Source of the DNA: Microbacterium aoyamense
Lineage (GTDB): Bacteria; Actinomycetota; Actinomycetes; Actinomycetales; Microbacteriaceae
Reading direction: 5' to 3'
NCBI RefSeq assembly: GCF_023155855.1
Contig: NZ_JAKNUT010000001.1
Location: 1,054,001 to 1,118,000 of the forward strand
DNA: 64,000 nt
Both the position numbers and the translations under genes were made by a program. The notes under the pieces were generated by a model that worked only from the letters and a program-made list of their open reading frames with translations, made no database searches and had not been told where the DNA came from. This document shows, one piece after another, positions 7,265 through 14,531 of the stretch (position 1 is the first letter of the stretch; the number at the start of each line of letters is the position of its first letter).

Positions 7265-7843
7265 ATGACCGTCGCCTCCACGCCCGAGCTCGAAGCCGAC
7301 CGCCAGTACCTCATCGCCCTCATCGAGGACGAAGCGGTCTTCCACGGCGATTTCACCCTGTCATCCGGCAAGCAGGCGACGTACTACGTCGACATGCGCA
7401 AGCTCACGCTCGATCACCGGGCGGCTCCCGCGATCGGACGCATCATGCTCGACCTCATCCGCGATGTCGACGGCATCGTCGCGGTCGGCGGGTTGACGCT
7501 CGGCGCCGACCCCATCGCGAATGCCGTCATGCACGAGTCGACGCGCACGCACCGCCCGCTCGATGCGTTCGTCGTGCGCAAGGAGCCGAAGGACCACGGC
7601 CGCGGGCGTCAGCTGGAGGGGGCGGATGTCGCGGGCAAGCGCGTCATCGTCGTCGAGGACACGTCGACGACGGGGCAGTCGGCGCTCAAGGCCGTCGAAG
7701 CGCTGCGGCGCGAAGGCGCCGAGCCCGTCGCGGTCGCGGTGATCGTCGACCGCAAGACGGGCGCTCAGGCGGCGGTCGAGGCGGAAGGCCTCGCGTGGCT
7801 CGCGGCGATCGACCTCGACGACCTGGGTCTGGACCCGCAGTAA
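7265..7843 (+). CDS. pyrE: Orotate phosphoribosyltransferase
   Basis: 192 residues. It transfers the ribose phosphate of PRPP to orotate, the fifth step of UMP synthesis. The family features are all visible: FTLSSGKQATYYVDMRK near residue 32, GGLTLGADPIANAV, the FVVRKEPKDHG segment of the catalytic loop and the PRPP-binding motif VIVVEDTSTTGQSALKA. It stands alone here with no other pyrimidine gene nearby. The start is set by the TAGACT box. Confidence 0.96.
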   Translation: MTVASTPELEADRQYLIALIEDEAVFHGDFTLSSGKQATYYVDMRKLTLDHRAAPAIGRIMLDLIRDVDGIVAVGGLTLGADPIANAVMHESTRTHRPLDAFVVRKEPKDHGRGRQLEGADVAGKRVIVVEDTSTTGQSALKAVEALRREGAEPVAVAVIVDRKTGAQAAVEAEGLAWLAAIDLDDLGLDPQ

Positions 7844-7844
7844 G

Positions 7845-7961
7845 TCAGTCGTCGCGCTTGCCGCGGCTGCGCCACCACTGCCACACCAGCACGACGACCG
7901 TGCCGAGCAGGATGACGAAGGTCGTGGCGAACAGCAGATTCTGCTCGACGGCCGAGATCAC
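7845..7961 (-). CDS. 38-residue single-pass membrane protein coupled to the YdeI-like gene
   Basis: The protein reads MISAVEQNLLFATTFVILLG, then TVVVLVWQWWRSRGKRDD: one hydrophobic helix (~residues 9-30) and a basic C-terminal tail. The GTG start overlaps the TGA of the upstream gene (GTGA) and is preceded by a strong AAAGGAG ribosome site at 7-base spacing, so translation is well supported. No function recognised; it may be a membrane regulator or simply a small conserved peptide. Confidence 0.6.
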   Translation of the reverse strand: MISAVEQNLLFATTFVILLGTVVVLVWQWWRSRGKRDD

Positions 7962-8530
7962 GGTCGTACTCCTTTCGCGGCATCCGCGACGATCTTCGCG
8001 ATCCGCGCCGCGCGCGTCTCGGGGCGTCGCGCCATGTCGACGGTCGCGATCCCGAGCTTGCGCGCCGAGGGCGGGAAGGCGTCCCACGACGCCCGCGCCG
8101 CGGGGTCGGCATCGAGCCCAGCGGCGAGGTCGTCGGGCTCTCGCAGAGCCTCGGAGTTGTCGAGGATGGTCCACGAGCCGTTGGCCTTCGCGACCTCGAC
8201 CACGGCTCGACCGGCCTCGGTCATGAGCCCCGCTTCTTCGAGCTCGATCAGTCGCGCCTTGTTCGTCGCCGCCCAGCCGCTGTTCGGGCGCCTCGGCGAG
8301 AACCAGAGGCCCCCGCGCTCGGTGTCGAACGAGCGCACCGGGCCATCGATCCACCCGAAGCACAGGGCGTGACGGATCGCGTCCTCGTACTCGACGAGCG
8401 CGAGCCCTGATCCCGCGCGGGGCCTCACGAGCCACGCGCCCTTCGAGTCGCGATGGTTCTCGACGAGCCACGCGCGCCAGGCCGCGGCATCCGTCGCTTC
8501 GACGCGCTCGCCGTCATCCAGTGCACCCAC
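7958..8530 (-). CDS. YdeI/OmpD-associated family protein
   Basis: 190 residues. It matches the YdeI family by WRAWLVENHRDSKGAWLV near the N-terminus, YEDAIRHALCFGWIDG, and FSPRRPNSGWAATNKARLIEL. The C-terminal FPPSARKLGIATVDMARRPETRAARIAKIV is the usual conserved end. YdeI-type proteins have been linked to peptide resistance, but the biochemical role is not settled. A TAGGGT box 6 bases before the GTG start suggests leaderless transcription. The 38-residue membrane ORF is coupled to its stop. Confidence 0.88.
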   Translation of the reverse strand: MGALDDGERVEATDAAAWRAWLVENHRDSKGAWLVRPRAGSGLALVEYEDAIRHALCFGWIDGPVRSFDTERGGLWFSPRRPNSGWAATNKARLIELEEAGLMTEAGRAVVEVAKANGSWTILDNSEALREPDDLAAGLDADPAARASWDAFPPSARKLGIATVDMARRPETRAARIAKIVADAAKGVRP

Positions 8531-8536
8531 ACCGCG

Positions 8537-8542
8537 ACCCTA
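8537..8542 (-). promoter_or_regulatory. -10 box (TAGGGT) for the leaderless YdeI-like gene
   Basis: On the minus strand TAGGGT is separated by 6 bases from the GTG at 8530, supporting this start over the overlapping GTG codons in other frames. Confidence 0.5.
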
Positions 8543-8563
8543 CCGCCGCGGCCCGACACCCAC

Positions 8564-9373
8564 TCAGAGGATGTCGGGCTCTTCGGCCTCGATCGGCTCG
8601 CTCGACAGCAGGTCGGCGACCGAGCCCACGATCTCGTCGGGACGGAAGGGAAAGCGCTCGATCTCGCGGGTGTCGCTGATGCCGGTGAGCACGAGCACGG
8701 TGTGCAGACCGGCCTCGATGCCCGCGACGACATCGGTGTCCATGCGGTCGCCGATCATTCCCGTGTTCTCGGAGTGCGCGCCGATGCGGTTGAGCGCCGA
8801 GCGGAACATCATGGGGTTCGGCTTGCCGACGACGTACGGCTCCATGCCGGTCGCCTTCGTGATGAGGGCCGTGATCGCGCCCGTCGCGGGCAGGACTCCG
8901 TCGACCGAGGGGCCCGTGGCATCCGGGTTCGTCGCGATGAAACGCGACCCCGCCCCGATGAACCGGATCGCCTTCGTGATCGCCTCGAACGAGTAGTTGC
9001 GCGTCTCGCCGACGACGACGTAGTCGGGTTCGGTCTCGGTCATGATGAAGCCGGCTTCGTGCAGGGCCGTCGTGAGCCCCGCCTCGCCGATCACGAAGGC
9101 CGAGCCTCCGGGCATCTGCGACTGCAGGAAGTCGGCCGTCGCGAGCGCCGACGTCCAGATCGACTCCTCGGGCACGCGGAGTCCGGATGCCCGCAGGCGC
9201 GCCGACAGGTCGCGCGGCGTGAAGATCGAGTTGTTCGTCAGCACGAGGAACGGCGTGCCCTGATCGCGCCACTGCTGCAGCAGTTCGGCCGCACCCGAGA
9301 TCGGCGTGTTCTCGTGCACGAGCACGCCGTCCATATCGGTCAGCCAGCATTCGATGTCGGCGCGGGTCCGCAT
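8564..9373 (-). CDS. HAD-superfamily phosphatase, NagD-like
   Basis: 269 residues. Motif I is [17 protein letters not shown] (nucleophile Asp, second Asp), motif II is VLTNNS, and motifs III/IV are in VGKPNPMMF and [13 protein letters not shown]. The cap insertion and length match the NagD/class-IIA subfamily, which dephosphorylates small sugar or nucleoside phosphates. The substrate is unknown. The start ATG follows a TAGGCT box by 7 bases. The divergent SDR gene begins 64 bases away, so the two share a short bidirectional promoter region. Confidence 0.92.
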   Translation of the reverse strand: MRTRADIECWLTDMDGVLVHENTPISGAAELLQQWRDQGTPFLVLTNNSIFTPRDLSARLRASGLRVPEESIWTSALATADFLQSQMPGGSAFVIGEAGLTTALHEAGFIMTETEPDYVVVGETRNYSFEAITKAIRFIGAGSRFIATNPDATGPSVDGVLPATGAITALITKATGMEPYVVGKPNPMMFRSALNRIGAHSENTGMIGDRMDTDVVAGIEAGLHTVLVLTGISDTREIERFPFRPDEIVGSVADLLSSEPIEAEEPDIL

Positions 9374-9380
9374 GCCCGTC

Positions 9381-9386
9381 AGCCTA
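9381..9386 (-). promoter_or_regulatory. -10 box (TAGGCT) for the leaderless HAD gene
   Basis: On the minus strand TAGGCT ends 7 bases before the ATG at 9373. A divergent TAGGGT box for the SDR gene lies only 38 bases away. Confidence 0.5.
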
Positions 9387-9423
9387 TCGGGGTGGGGTGG
9401 CGGGATGCGTGCGCGAGAAGGCG

Positions 9424-9429
9424 TAGGGT
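9424..9429 (+). promoter_or_regulatory. -10 box (TAGGGT) for the leaderless SDR gene
   Basis: TAGGGT is followed by 7 bases and the GTG at 9437. It faces away from the TAGGCT box of the HAD gene, so both genes appear to be driven from one 60-base intergenic region. Confidence 0.5.
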
Positions 9430-9436
9430 CGGACTC

Positions 9437-10372
9437 GTGCGCGCCGCCTGGAGCCTTCCCGACCTCACGGGTCGCACGTATCTCATCACGGGCTCCAACA
9501 AGGGCCTCGGCTACTTCTCCGCCGAGCATCTGGTGCGAGCGGGGGCTCACGTCGTCATGACGGGCCGCAGCCCGAACCGCCTCGCGGCGGCGCGCGCCGC
9601 GCTGCGGCGACGGAATCCGGATGCCGCGCCCGAGCAGGTCGAGACCCTGCTGCTCGACACGAGCAATCTCGGTTCGGTACGCGCCGCTGCCGCGAGCGCC
9701 AAGGTGCGGGGGAGCCTGGACGGCCTCCTGCTCAACGCCGGGATCGTGCACCCGCCCGAGAAGCGCGAGACGACCGGCGACGGTCACGAAGTGGTCTTCG
9801 CGACGAACGTGCTCGGGCACTTCGCGCTCGCGGGTGAGCTGCTCACGACCCTCGCCGCGGCCTCGGGCCGCATGGTCTGGCTCGGCAGCATGTCGACGTC
9901 GATGTGGCAGTACGACCCGGTCGATCCGCAGCTCGTTGAGGGTTACACCGCATGGCGCGCGTACGTCCAGTCCAAGGTCGCGACGACGGCGCTCGGCCTC
10001 GAGGCGGATCGGCGCCTGCGCGCGGCGGGAGTGCCGGTCCGCAGCGTCATCGCCCACCCCGGCTATTCGACGAGCGGGCGGACGCCGGGCATCTCGGGCG
10101 TCAACGAGCCGACGAAGCTCACGCGCTTCGCCGACAACCTGCAGGCCGTCATCACGCAGTCCAAAGAGGACGGCGCGCTTCCCCTCGTTCAGGCGCTCGC
10201 GGGCGACGGAGTCGAGGGTGGCTCGTTCTGGGGTCCGCGATTCGTCGCGACCGGTGCGCCGCGCGCGGCGAAGCCGTCGCGCGTCACCCGGTCGCCCGAG
10301 CTGGGCGAGCGCCTGTGGACCACGGCCGAGGATGCGACCGGCGTGCGCTGGCCTTTCGCCGCCGCGGGTTGA
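9437..10372 (+). CDS. Short-chain dehydrogenase/reductase
   Basis: 311 residues. The N-terminal [24 protein letters not shown] is the TGxxxGxG cofactor-binding motif, [12 protein letters not shown] is the NAG motif, and [14 protein letters not shown] supplies the catalytic Tyr-xxx-Lys. The length and [13 protein letters not shown] segment resemble the retinol-dehydrogenase/WW-oxidoreductase-like branch of the SDR family, which uses NADP(H). The substrate cannot be inferred. The GTG start is fixed by the TAGGGT box. Confidence 0.9.
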   Translation: MRAAWSLPDLTGRTYLITGSNKGLGYFSAEHLVRAGAHVVMTGRSPNRLAAARAALRRRNPDAAPEQVETLLLDTSNLGSVRAAAASAKVRGSLDGLLLNAGIVHPPEKRETTGDGHEVVFATNVLGHFALAGELLTTLAAASGRMVWLGSMSTSMWQYDPVDPQLVEGYTAWRAYVQSKVATTALGLEADRRLRAAGVPVRSVIAHPGYSTSGRTPGISGVNEPTKLTRFADNLQAVITQSKEDGALPLVQALAGDGVEGGSFWGPRFVATGAPRAAKPSRVTRSPELGERLWTTAEDATGVRWPFAAAG

Positions 10373-10391
10373 TCGGACCCCGAGCTCGGTT

Positions 10392-10462
10392 GCAAACCGG
10401 AGGAGTCTCGGGTGCATGGGCATCGGGAGCGCCGTCGCCGCACGAAATCTCCTACGGTTTGC
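10392..10462. repeat. Inverted repeat with 14-bp arms between convergent genes
   Basis: GCAAACCGGAGGAG (10392-10405) is the reverse complement, with one mismatch, of CTCCTACGGTTTGC (10449-10462), with 43 bases between. It lies between the stops of the SDR and mntR genes. It could act as a two-way terminator or be a short non-autonomous repeat; the long spacer argues against a simple terminator. Confidence 0.6.
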
Positions 10463-10507
10463 GACGTCGCGTCGCTGCCAGCCCCGGCTCGGGGTCTGGA
10501 GAACCGG

Positions 10508-11143
10508 CTACGCGCTGAGCCAGATCGCCTCGGCGGCGCCGGCGGGCAGAGCGACGTCGAGATCCGCGATGCGGAGGGATGCGGCATCCGTCACCGTCAC
10601 CTCCGCGCCCACCTCGACACCTGCCGCCTCGACGGCGCGCAGCAGTTCGGGGTCGCGGTCGCTCACGCGCAGCACGCGACCCGCGTGCCCGGTGGGAGCG
10701 GCGGCCAGGAGTACGAAGGCTTCGCGGTGGACGGTGCCCGCGGCATCCGGAATCGCATCGCCGTGCGGGTCGAACCGCGGTCGGCCCAGGCGGTCGTCGA
10801 TGCCCTCGAGCAGGCGGTCGCTGATCGCGTGCTCGAGCACTTCGGCCTCGTCGTGCACTTCGTCCCACGAGTAGCCGAACTCGCGCACGAGCCACGTCTC
10901 GATGAGGCGGTGCCGGCGGATGATGGCGGCCGCGCGCTGCTCGCCCTCGGGCGTGAGCGACACGGGCCCGTACGGACGATGCGAGACGAGGCCCTGCGCC
11001 GCGAGCTTCTGCACCATCTCGGTCACGCTCGAGGGCGCGAGCCCGAGCTCGGCCGCGAGCTGCGACGGCGTGATGCGATCGGTCTGCCACTCGGTGTGGT
11101 GGTAGATCGTCTTGAGGTAGTCGTCGATCGCGGGCGAGGGCAC
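10508..11143 (-). CDS. mntR: DtxR/MntR-family metal-dependent regulator
   Basis: 211 residues. The N-terminal helix-turn-helix (YLKTIYHHTE, ITPSQLAAELGLAPSSVTEMVQKLAAQGLV) and the dimerisation/metal domain (RRHRLIETWLVREFGYSWDEVHDEAEVLEHAISDRL) are typical of DtxR/MntR. A C-terminal FeoA/SH3-like domain follows. The family binds Mn(II) or Fe(II) and then represses transport genes. It lies 16 bases downstream of the Nramp transporter mntH in the same direction, so I read it as the manganese regulator acting on the palindromes upstream of mntH. Confidence 0.93.
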   Translation of the reverse strand: MPSPAIDDYLKTIYHHTEWQTDRITPSQLAAELGLAPSSVTEMVQKLAAQGLVSHRPYGPVSLTPEGEQRAAAIIRRHRLIETWLVREFGYSWDEVHDEAEVLEHAISDRLLEGIDDRLGRPRFDPHGDAIPDAAGTVHREAFVLLAAAPTGHAGRVLRVSDRDPELLRAVEAAGVEVGAEVTVTDAASLRIADLDVALPAGAAEAIWLSA

Positions 11144-11148
11144 GCTTA

Positions 11149-11154
11149 AGGCTA
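11149..11154 (-). promoter_or_regulatory. Possible -10 box (TAGCCT) in front of mntR
   Basis: TAGCCT on the minus strand ends 5 bases before the GTG of mntR, slightly closer than at other genes. It could give mntR a separate, constitutive leaderless promoter in addition to read-through from mntH. Confidence 0.35.
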
Positions 11155-11159
11155 CCGAG

Positions 11160-12449
11160 TCACGCCCCGGTCAGAACGAGCCACAGCAGCACGCCGTTGA
11201 GGGCGATGAGGAAGACGGATGCCGCGACCCCCGCGATCGTCGTGCCCACGCGATTGCGGAACTGTCCCAGCACATCCCTTTTCGCCGTCAGCGCGACGAG
11301 CGGGATGAGCGCGAACGGGATGCCGAACGACAGCACGACCTGACTCAGCACGAGGGCGAGCGTCGGGTCGAAGCCGACGGCCAGGATCGCGAGCGCGGGC
11401 ACGAGCGTCACGAGCCGCCGCGCCAGCAGCGGGATCCGCACGCGCAGAAGCCCGTGCATGATCTCGGCCCCCGCGTACGCGCCCACCGACGTGCTCGCGA
11501 GACCGCTCGCGAGCAGTCCGACCGCGAACAGTGTCGCGACGAGCGGGCCGATGCCGTCGCGCAGCGCCGCGTACGCGCCTTCGAGCGAGTCGGTGCCCGG
11601 CACGCCCGCGAGGTTCGCGGCGGCGAGCAGCAGGATGCACAGGTTCACGGTGCCTGCGATGAGCATCGCGATCGTGACGTCCCACTTCGTCGCGCGCAGC
11701 AGTCGCGGCGTGGAGATTCCCCGGAGCTGCTCGAGCTCGGGAGCGGGGACCCGGGTGAGGGTCGTGCCGGGGGCGAACCTGTCGCGCGCGAGCGCGCTGT
11801 GGGCGTAGATCGCGTGCGGCATGATCGTGGCACCGAGGATGGATGCCGCGAGCAGCACCGACTCGGTGCCTTCGAAGCGGGGGACGAGACCGCCCACGAT
11901 CGCGCCGGGATCGGGCGGGCCGATGAAGACGCCGAACGTGAAGCCGATCGCGATGATCACGACGAGGCCGATCACGACGAACTCGAACGTGCGCGCGCCG
12001 CGGCGGGACTGAACGAGCAGGAGGGCGATCGACACGACGCCCGTGATGACCCCGCCCCACACGAGCGGGATGCCGAAGAGCAGGTTGAGCGCGACGGCCC
12101 CGCCGATGACCTCGGCGATGTCGGTCGCCATCGCGACGAGCTCGGCCTGCAGCCAATAGGCCCGCCGGCCCCACGGATTCTTGATGCGCTCCCCGAGGGT
12201 CTCGGGCAGACTGCGGCCCGTCACGATGCCGAGCTTCGCCGAGAGGTACTGGATGAGCCACGCCATGACGTTGCCGATGACGACGACCCACACGAGCAGG
12301 TAGCCGAACTTGGCTCCCGCCGTCATGTTGCTCGCGACGTTGCCGGGATCGAGGTACGCGACGCCGGCGACGAGCGCAGGCCCGATGAGCCACGCGAGGC
12401 GCGGGGTCGTGCGGCGGCGCTCGACGGTGAGGGTCGCAGATTTCGGCAT
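11160..12449 (-). CDS. mntH: Nramp-family Mn(II)/divalent-metal transporter
   Basis: 429 residues, with eleven or so membrane helices. The first helix carries the metal-binding DPGN motif (VAYLDPGNVASNMTAG) and the sixth the conserved MPHAIY motif, both diagnostic for Nramp proton-coupled importers. MntR is encoded immediately downstream and two MntR-box-like palindromes lie at the 5' end, so manganese repression is very likely. The ATG at 12449 sits 6 bases after a TAGCTT box and has no ribosome site, suggesting a leaderless mRNA. Confidence 0.95.
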   Translation of the reverse strand: MPKSATLTVERRRTTPRLAWLIGPALVAGVAYLDPGNVASNMTAGAKFGYLLVWVVVIGNVMAWLIQYLSAKLGIVTGRSLPETLGERIKNPWGRRAYWLQAELVAMATDIAEVIGGAVALNLLFGIPLVWGGVITGVVSIALLLVQSRRGARTFEFVVIGLVVIIAIGFTFGVFIGPPDPGAIVGGLVPRFEGTESVLLAASILGATIMPHAIYAHSALARDRFAPGTTLTRVPAPELEQLRGISTPRLLRATKWDVTIAMLIAGTVNLCILLLAAANLAGVPGTDSLEGAYAALRDGIGPLVATLFAVGLLASGLASTSVGAYAGAEIMHGLLRVRIPLLARRLVTLVPALAILAVGFDPTLALVLSQVVLSFGIPFALIPLVALTAKRDVLGQFRNRVGTTIAGVAASVFLIALNGVLLWLVLTGA

Positions 12450-12456
12450 ACCGAAA
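12441..12456. promoter_or_regulatory. Palindromic operator 1 (MntR-type), overlapping the mntH start codon
   Basis: TTTCGGCATACCGAAA has perfect six-base arms (TTTCGG/CCGAAA). The mntH ATG lies in its centre on the minus strand. If the transcript is leaderless, a regulator bound here would cover the transcription start. Confidence 0.7.
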
Positions 12457-12461
12457 AGCTA
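12456..12461 (-). promoter_or_regulatory. -10 box (TAGCTT) for leaderless mntH
   Basis: On the minus strand TAGCTT ends 6 bases before the mntH ATG and lies between the two palindromic operators, so binding at either would interfere with RNA polymerase. Confidence 0.5.
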
Positions 12462-12468
12462 GCGCACT

Positions 12469-12484
12469 TTTCGGCGCGCCGAAA
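12469..12484. promoter_or_regulatory. Palindromic operator 2 (MntR-type)
   Basis: TTTCGGCGCGCCGAAA is a perfect 16-bp palindrome with the same arms as operator 1. Its centre is 28 bases from that of operator 1, close to three helical turns. It also lies 15 bases upstream of the divergent methyltransferase promoter and might affect it. Confidence 0.75.
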
Positions 12485-12498
12485 CTTCCGCGGGCCGC

Positions 12499-12504
12499 TA
12501 ACCT
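12499..12504 (+). promoter_or_regulatory. -10 box (TAACCT) for the leaderless SpoU methyltransferase gene
   Basis: TAACCT ends 6 bases before the GTG at 12511. It is divergent from the mntH promoter across a 61-base region. Confidence 0.5.
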
Positions 12505-12510
12505 GAGCCG

Positions 12511-13134
12511 GTGACCGATCCGCTGCCCGAGCCCGCGCTGCCCGTCGGCGTGGGTCCGTGGGAGGGGGAGTGGCCCGACGACCCGCGCTACGACCGCGAA
12601 CTCCTCGCCGCGGGCGACACGCGCAACGTCGTCGACGCGTACCGCTACTGGACGATGGAGGCGATCGTCGCGGATCTCGACGAGCACCGGCATCCGTTCC
12701 ACGTCGCGATCGAGAACTGGCAGCACGACATGAACATCGGGTCGATCGTGCGCAGCGCCAACGCGTTCCTGGCCGCCGAAGTGCACATCATCGGCAAGCG
12801 GCGGTGGAACCGCCGGGGCGCGATGGTCACCGACCGGTACCAGCATGTGCGGCACCACGAGGACGTCGAGGCGTTCGCCGCGTGGGCGGCGGAGGCCGAA
12901 CTCCCGATCATCGCGATCGACAACGTTCCGGGGTCGGTCGCGCTCGACCGCGCCGACCTGCCGGAGCGGTGCGCGCTGCTGTTCGGGCAGGAAGGGCCGG
13001 GGCTCTCACCCGCCGCGGTGGCCGCGGCATCCGGCGTCGTCGAGATCACGCAGTACGGCTCGACCCGTTCGATCAACGCGAGCGCCGCGGCGGCCGTCGT
13101 CATGTACGAATGGTGCCGTCGCTACGCAGGCTGA
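12511..13134 (+). CDS. SpoU/TrmH-family RNA 2'-O-methyltransferase
   Basis: 207 residues. The three SPOUT motifs are present: NIGSIVRSANAF (motif 1), LLFGQEGPGLS (motif 2) and the knot segment QYGSTRSINASAAAAVVMYEW (motif 3). These proteins methylate ribose in tRNA or rRNA using S-adenosylmethionine. A 60-residue N-terminal region before motif 1 replaces the usual substrate-binding L30-like domain, so the target RNA is uncertain. Its end overlaps the convergent MATE gene by 13 bases. Confidence 0.92.
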   Translation: MTDPLPEPALPVGVGPWEGEWPDDPRYDRELLAAGDTRNVVDAYRYWTMEAIVADLDEHRHPFHVAIENWQHDMNIGSIVRSANAFLAAEVHIIGKRRWNRRGAMVTDRYQHVRHHEDVEAFAAWAAEAELPIIAIDNVPGSVALDRADLPERCALLFGQEGPGLSPAAVAAASGVVEITQYGSTRSINASAAAAVVMYEWCRRYAG

Positions 13135-14456
13135 GGATCGGCACCCGCGGTGAGCCAGGCCGCGCCGCGCACGCGCCACCCGAGGGTCGCGAACCGCGCG
13201 AGCATGTAGACCCCGAAGAACGCGACGGACAGCCCCGCGAGGCCCGCGGCACCGCCGGGCTGCATCACTGCGATCAGCACGAGGACCGGCACGAAGGGCA
13301 CGAGGTTGATCACTCCGGCGATCGCGAGGTACTTCGCATCGCCCGCGCCGATGAGCACGCCGTCGAGCACGAAGACCGCTCCGCAGAGCGGCTGGGCGAC
13401 CGCGAGCACGATGAGCGCCGGCATGACGAGCGCGGCGATCGCGGCATCCCCTGTGAAGACGAGTCCGATGACACCCGAGAACCCGCCGACGACGGCGCCG
13501 ACGGCGACGCCGAAGAGGGCACCCCACGCGAGCGTGCGGGCCAGCACGCGCCGCACGAACGGCTCGTCCCCGGCGCCCAGGCCCTTGCCGATCAGTGCTT
13601 GCGCGGCGATCGCGAGGGCGTCGAGGGCGAAGGCGGCGGTGGAGAAGATCGTGAACGCGATCTGCCAGCCGGCGAGCTCGTCGGTGCCGAGCGTCGTCGC
13701 GACGGCGACCGTCGCGAGCAGCGCGACCCGCAGCGACACGGTGCGCAGGAACAGCCAACCGCCGGATCGGGCCGAGCCGGTGAGGCCCTCGTGATGCGGG
13801 CGGAGGGATGCCTCGTGCCGGCGTGCGAGCCGCACGACGACGAGCGCGAACGCCGCGACCATGGCCCATTGCGCCACGACGGTGCCCGCCGCGGAGCCCG
13901 CGATGCCCCAGCCGAAGCCGTAGATGAAGAGCCAGTTCAGCAGGGCGTTGGCGGCGAAGCCGAACCCTGCGATCCACAGGGGCGTCACGGTGTCCTGAAG
14001 ACCCCGCAGGAGACCCGTCGCCGCGAACACGACCAGCATCGCGGGCAGCCCCCACATCGACAGGCCGAGGTAGATCTGCGCCTGCTCCGAGACGGCCGGG
14101 GTCGCGCCGAAGAGGCTCACGAGAACGGGTGATGCGAACCACCCCGCGACGGCGAGCACGGCGCCGAGCCCGAGCGCGAGCCACATGCCGTCGATACCGA
14201 CCGAGACCGCGCGCGACGGGTCGCCCGCGCCGAAACGGCGGGCGACGGCGGGCGTCGTGGAGTAGGCGAGGAAGACCATGAGCCCGACGATCGTCTGCAG
14301 CACGGCCGAGGCGATGCCGAGACCCGCGAGCGGCTCGACGCCGAGGTGCCCGACGAGCGCGGCGTCCACGATGAGGAAGAGCGGCTCGGCGACGAGCGCA
14401 CCCAGCGCCGGGACGGCGAGGCGCAGGATGTCGCGGTTGAGCGTAGGCGCGGGCAC
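13122..14456 (-). CDS. MATE-family efflux transporter (DinF-like)
   Basis: 444 residues with twelve predicted membrane segments in two similar halves. The start LNRDILRLAVPALGALVAEPLFLIVDAALVGHLG is the conserved first helix pair of the DinF/NorM MATE proteins, which export cationic or oxidised compounds using ion gradients. Actinobacterial DinF members commonly stand alone, as here. The GTG start is 6 bases from a TAGGCT box. Confidence 0.93.
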   Translation of the reverse strand: MPAPTLNRDILRLAVPALGALVAEPLFLIVDAALVGHLGVEPLAGLGIASAVLQTIVGLMVFLAYSTTPAVARRFGAGDPSRAVSVGIDGMWLALGLGAVLAVAGWFASPVLVSLFGATPAVSEQAQIYLGLSMWGLPAMLVVFAATGLLRGLQDTVTPLWIAGFGFAANALLNWLFIYGFGWGIAGSAAGTVVAQWAMVAAFALVVVRLARRHEASLRPHHEGLTGSARSGGWLFLRTVSLRVALLATVAVATTLGTDELAGWQIAFTIFSTAAFALDALAIAAQALIGKGLGAGDEPFVRRVLARTLAWGALFGVAVGAVVGGFSGVIGLVFTGDAAIAALVMPALIVLAVAQPLCGAVFVLDGVLIGAGDAKYLAIAGVINLVPFVPVLVLIAVMQPGGAAGLAGLSVAFFGVYMLARFATLGWRVRGAAWLTAGADPQPA

Positions 14457-14462
14457 CCGTCG

Positions 14463-14468
14463 AGCCTA
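14463..14468 (-). promoter_or_regulatory. -10 box (TAGGCT) for the leaderless MATE gene
   Basis: On the minus strand TAGGCT is followed by CGACGG and the GTG at 14456. It fixes the start of the transporter. Confidence 0.5.
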
Positions 14469-14519
14469 TGACCGACCTGTGACCCTTCCGCCACGGTCCG
14501 GATGTGCTGGGCGGGAGCA

Positions 14520-14525
14520 TATCCT
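14520..14525 (+). promoter_or_regulatory. -10 box (TATCCT) for the leaderless M13 peptidase gene
   Basis: TATCCT ends 6 bases before the ATG at 14532. It supports this ATG over an in-frame start 30 bases further upstream. Confidence 0.5.
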
Positions 14526-14531
14526 GGACGC

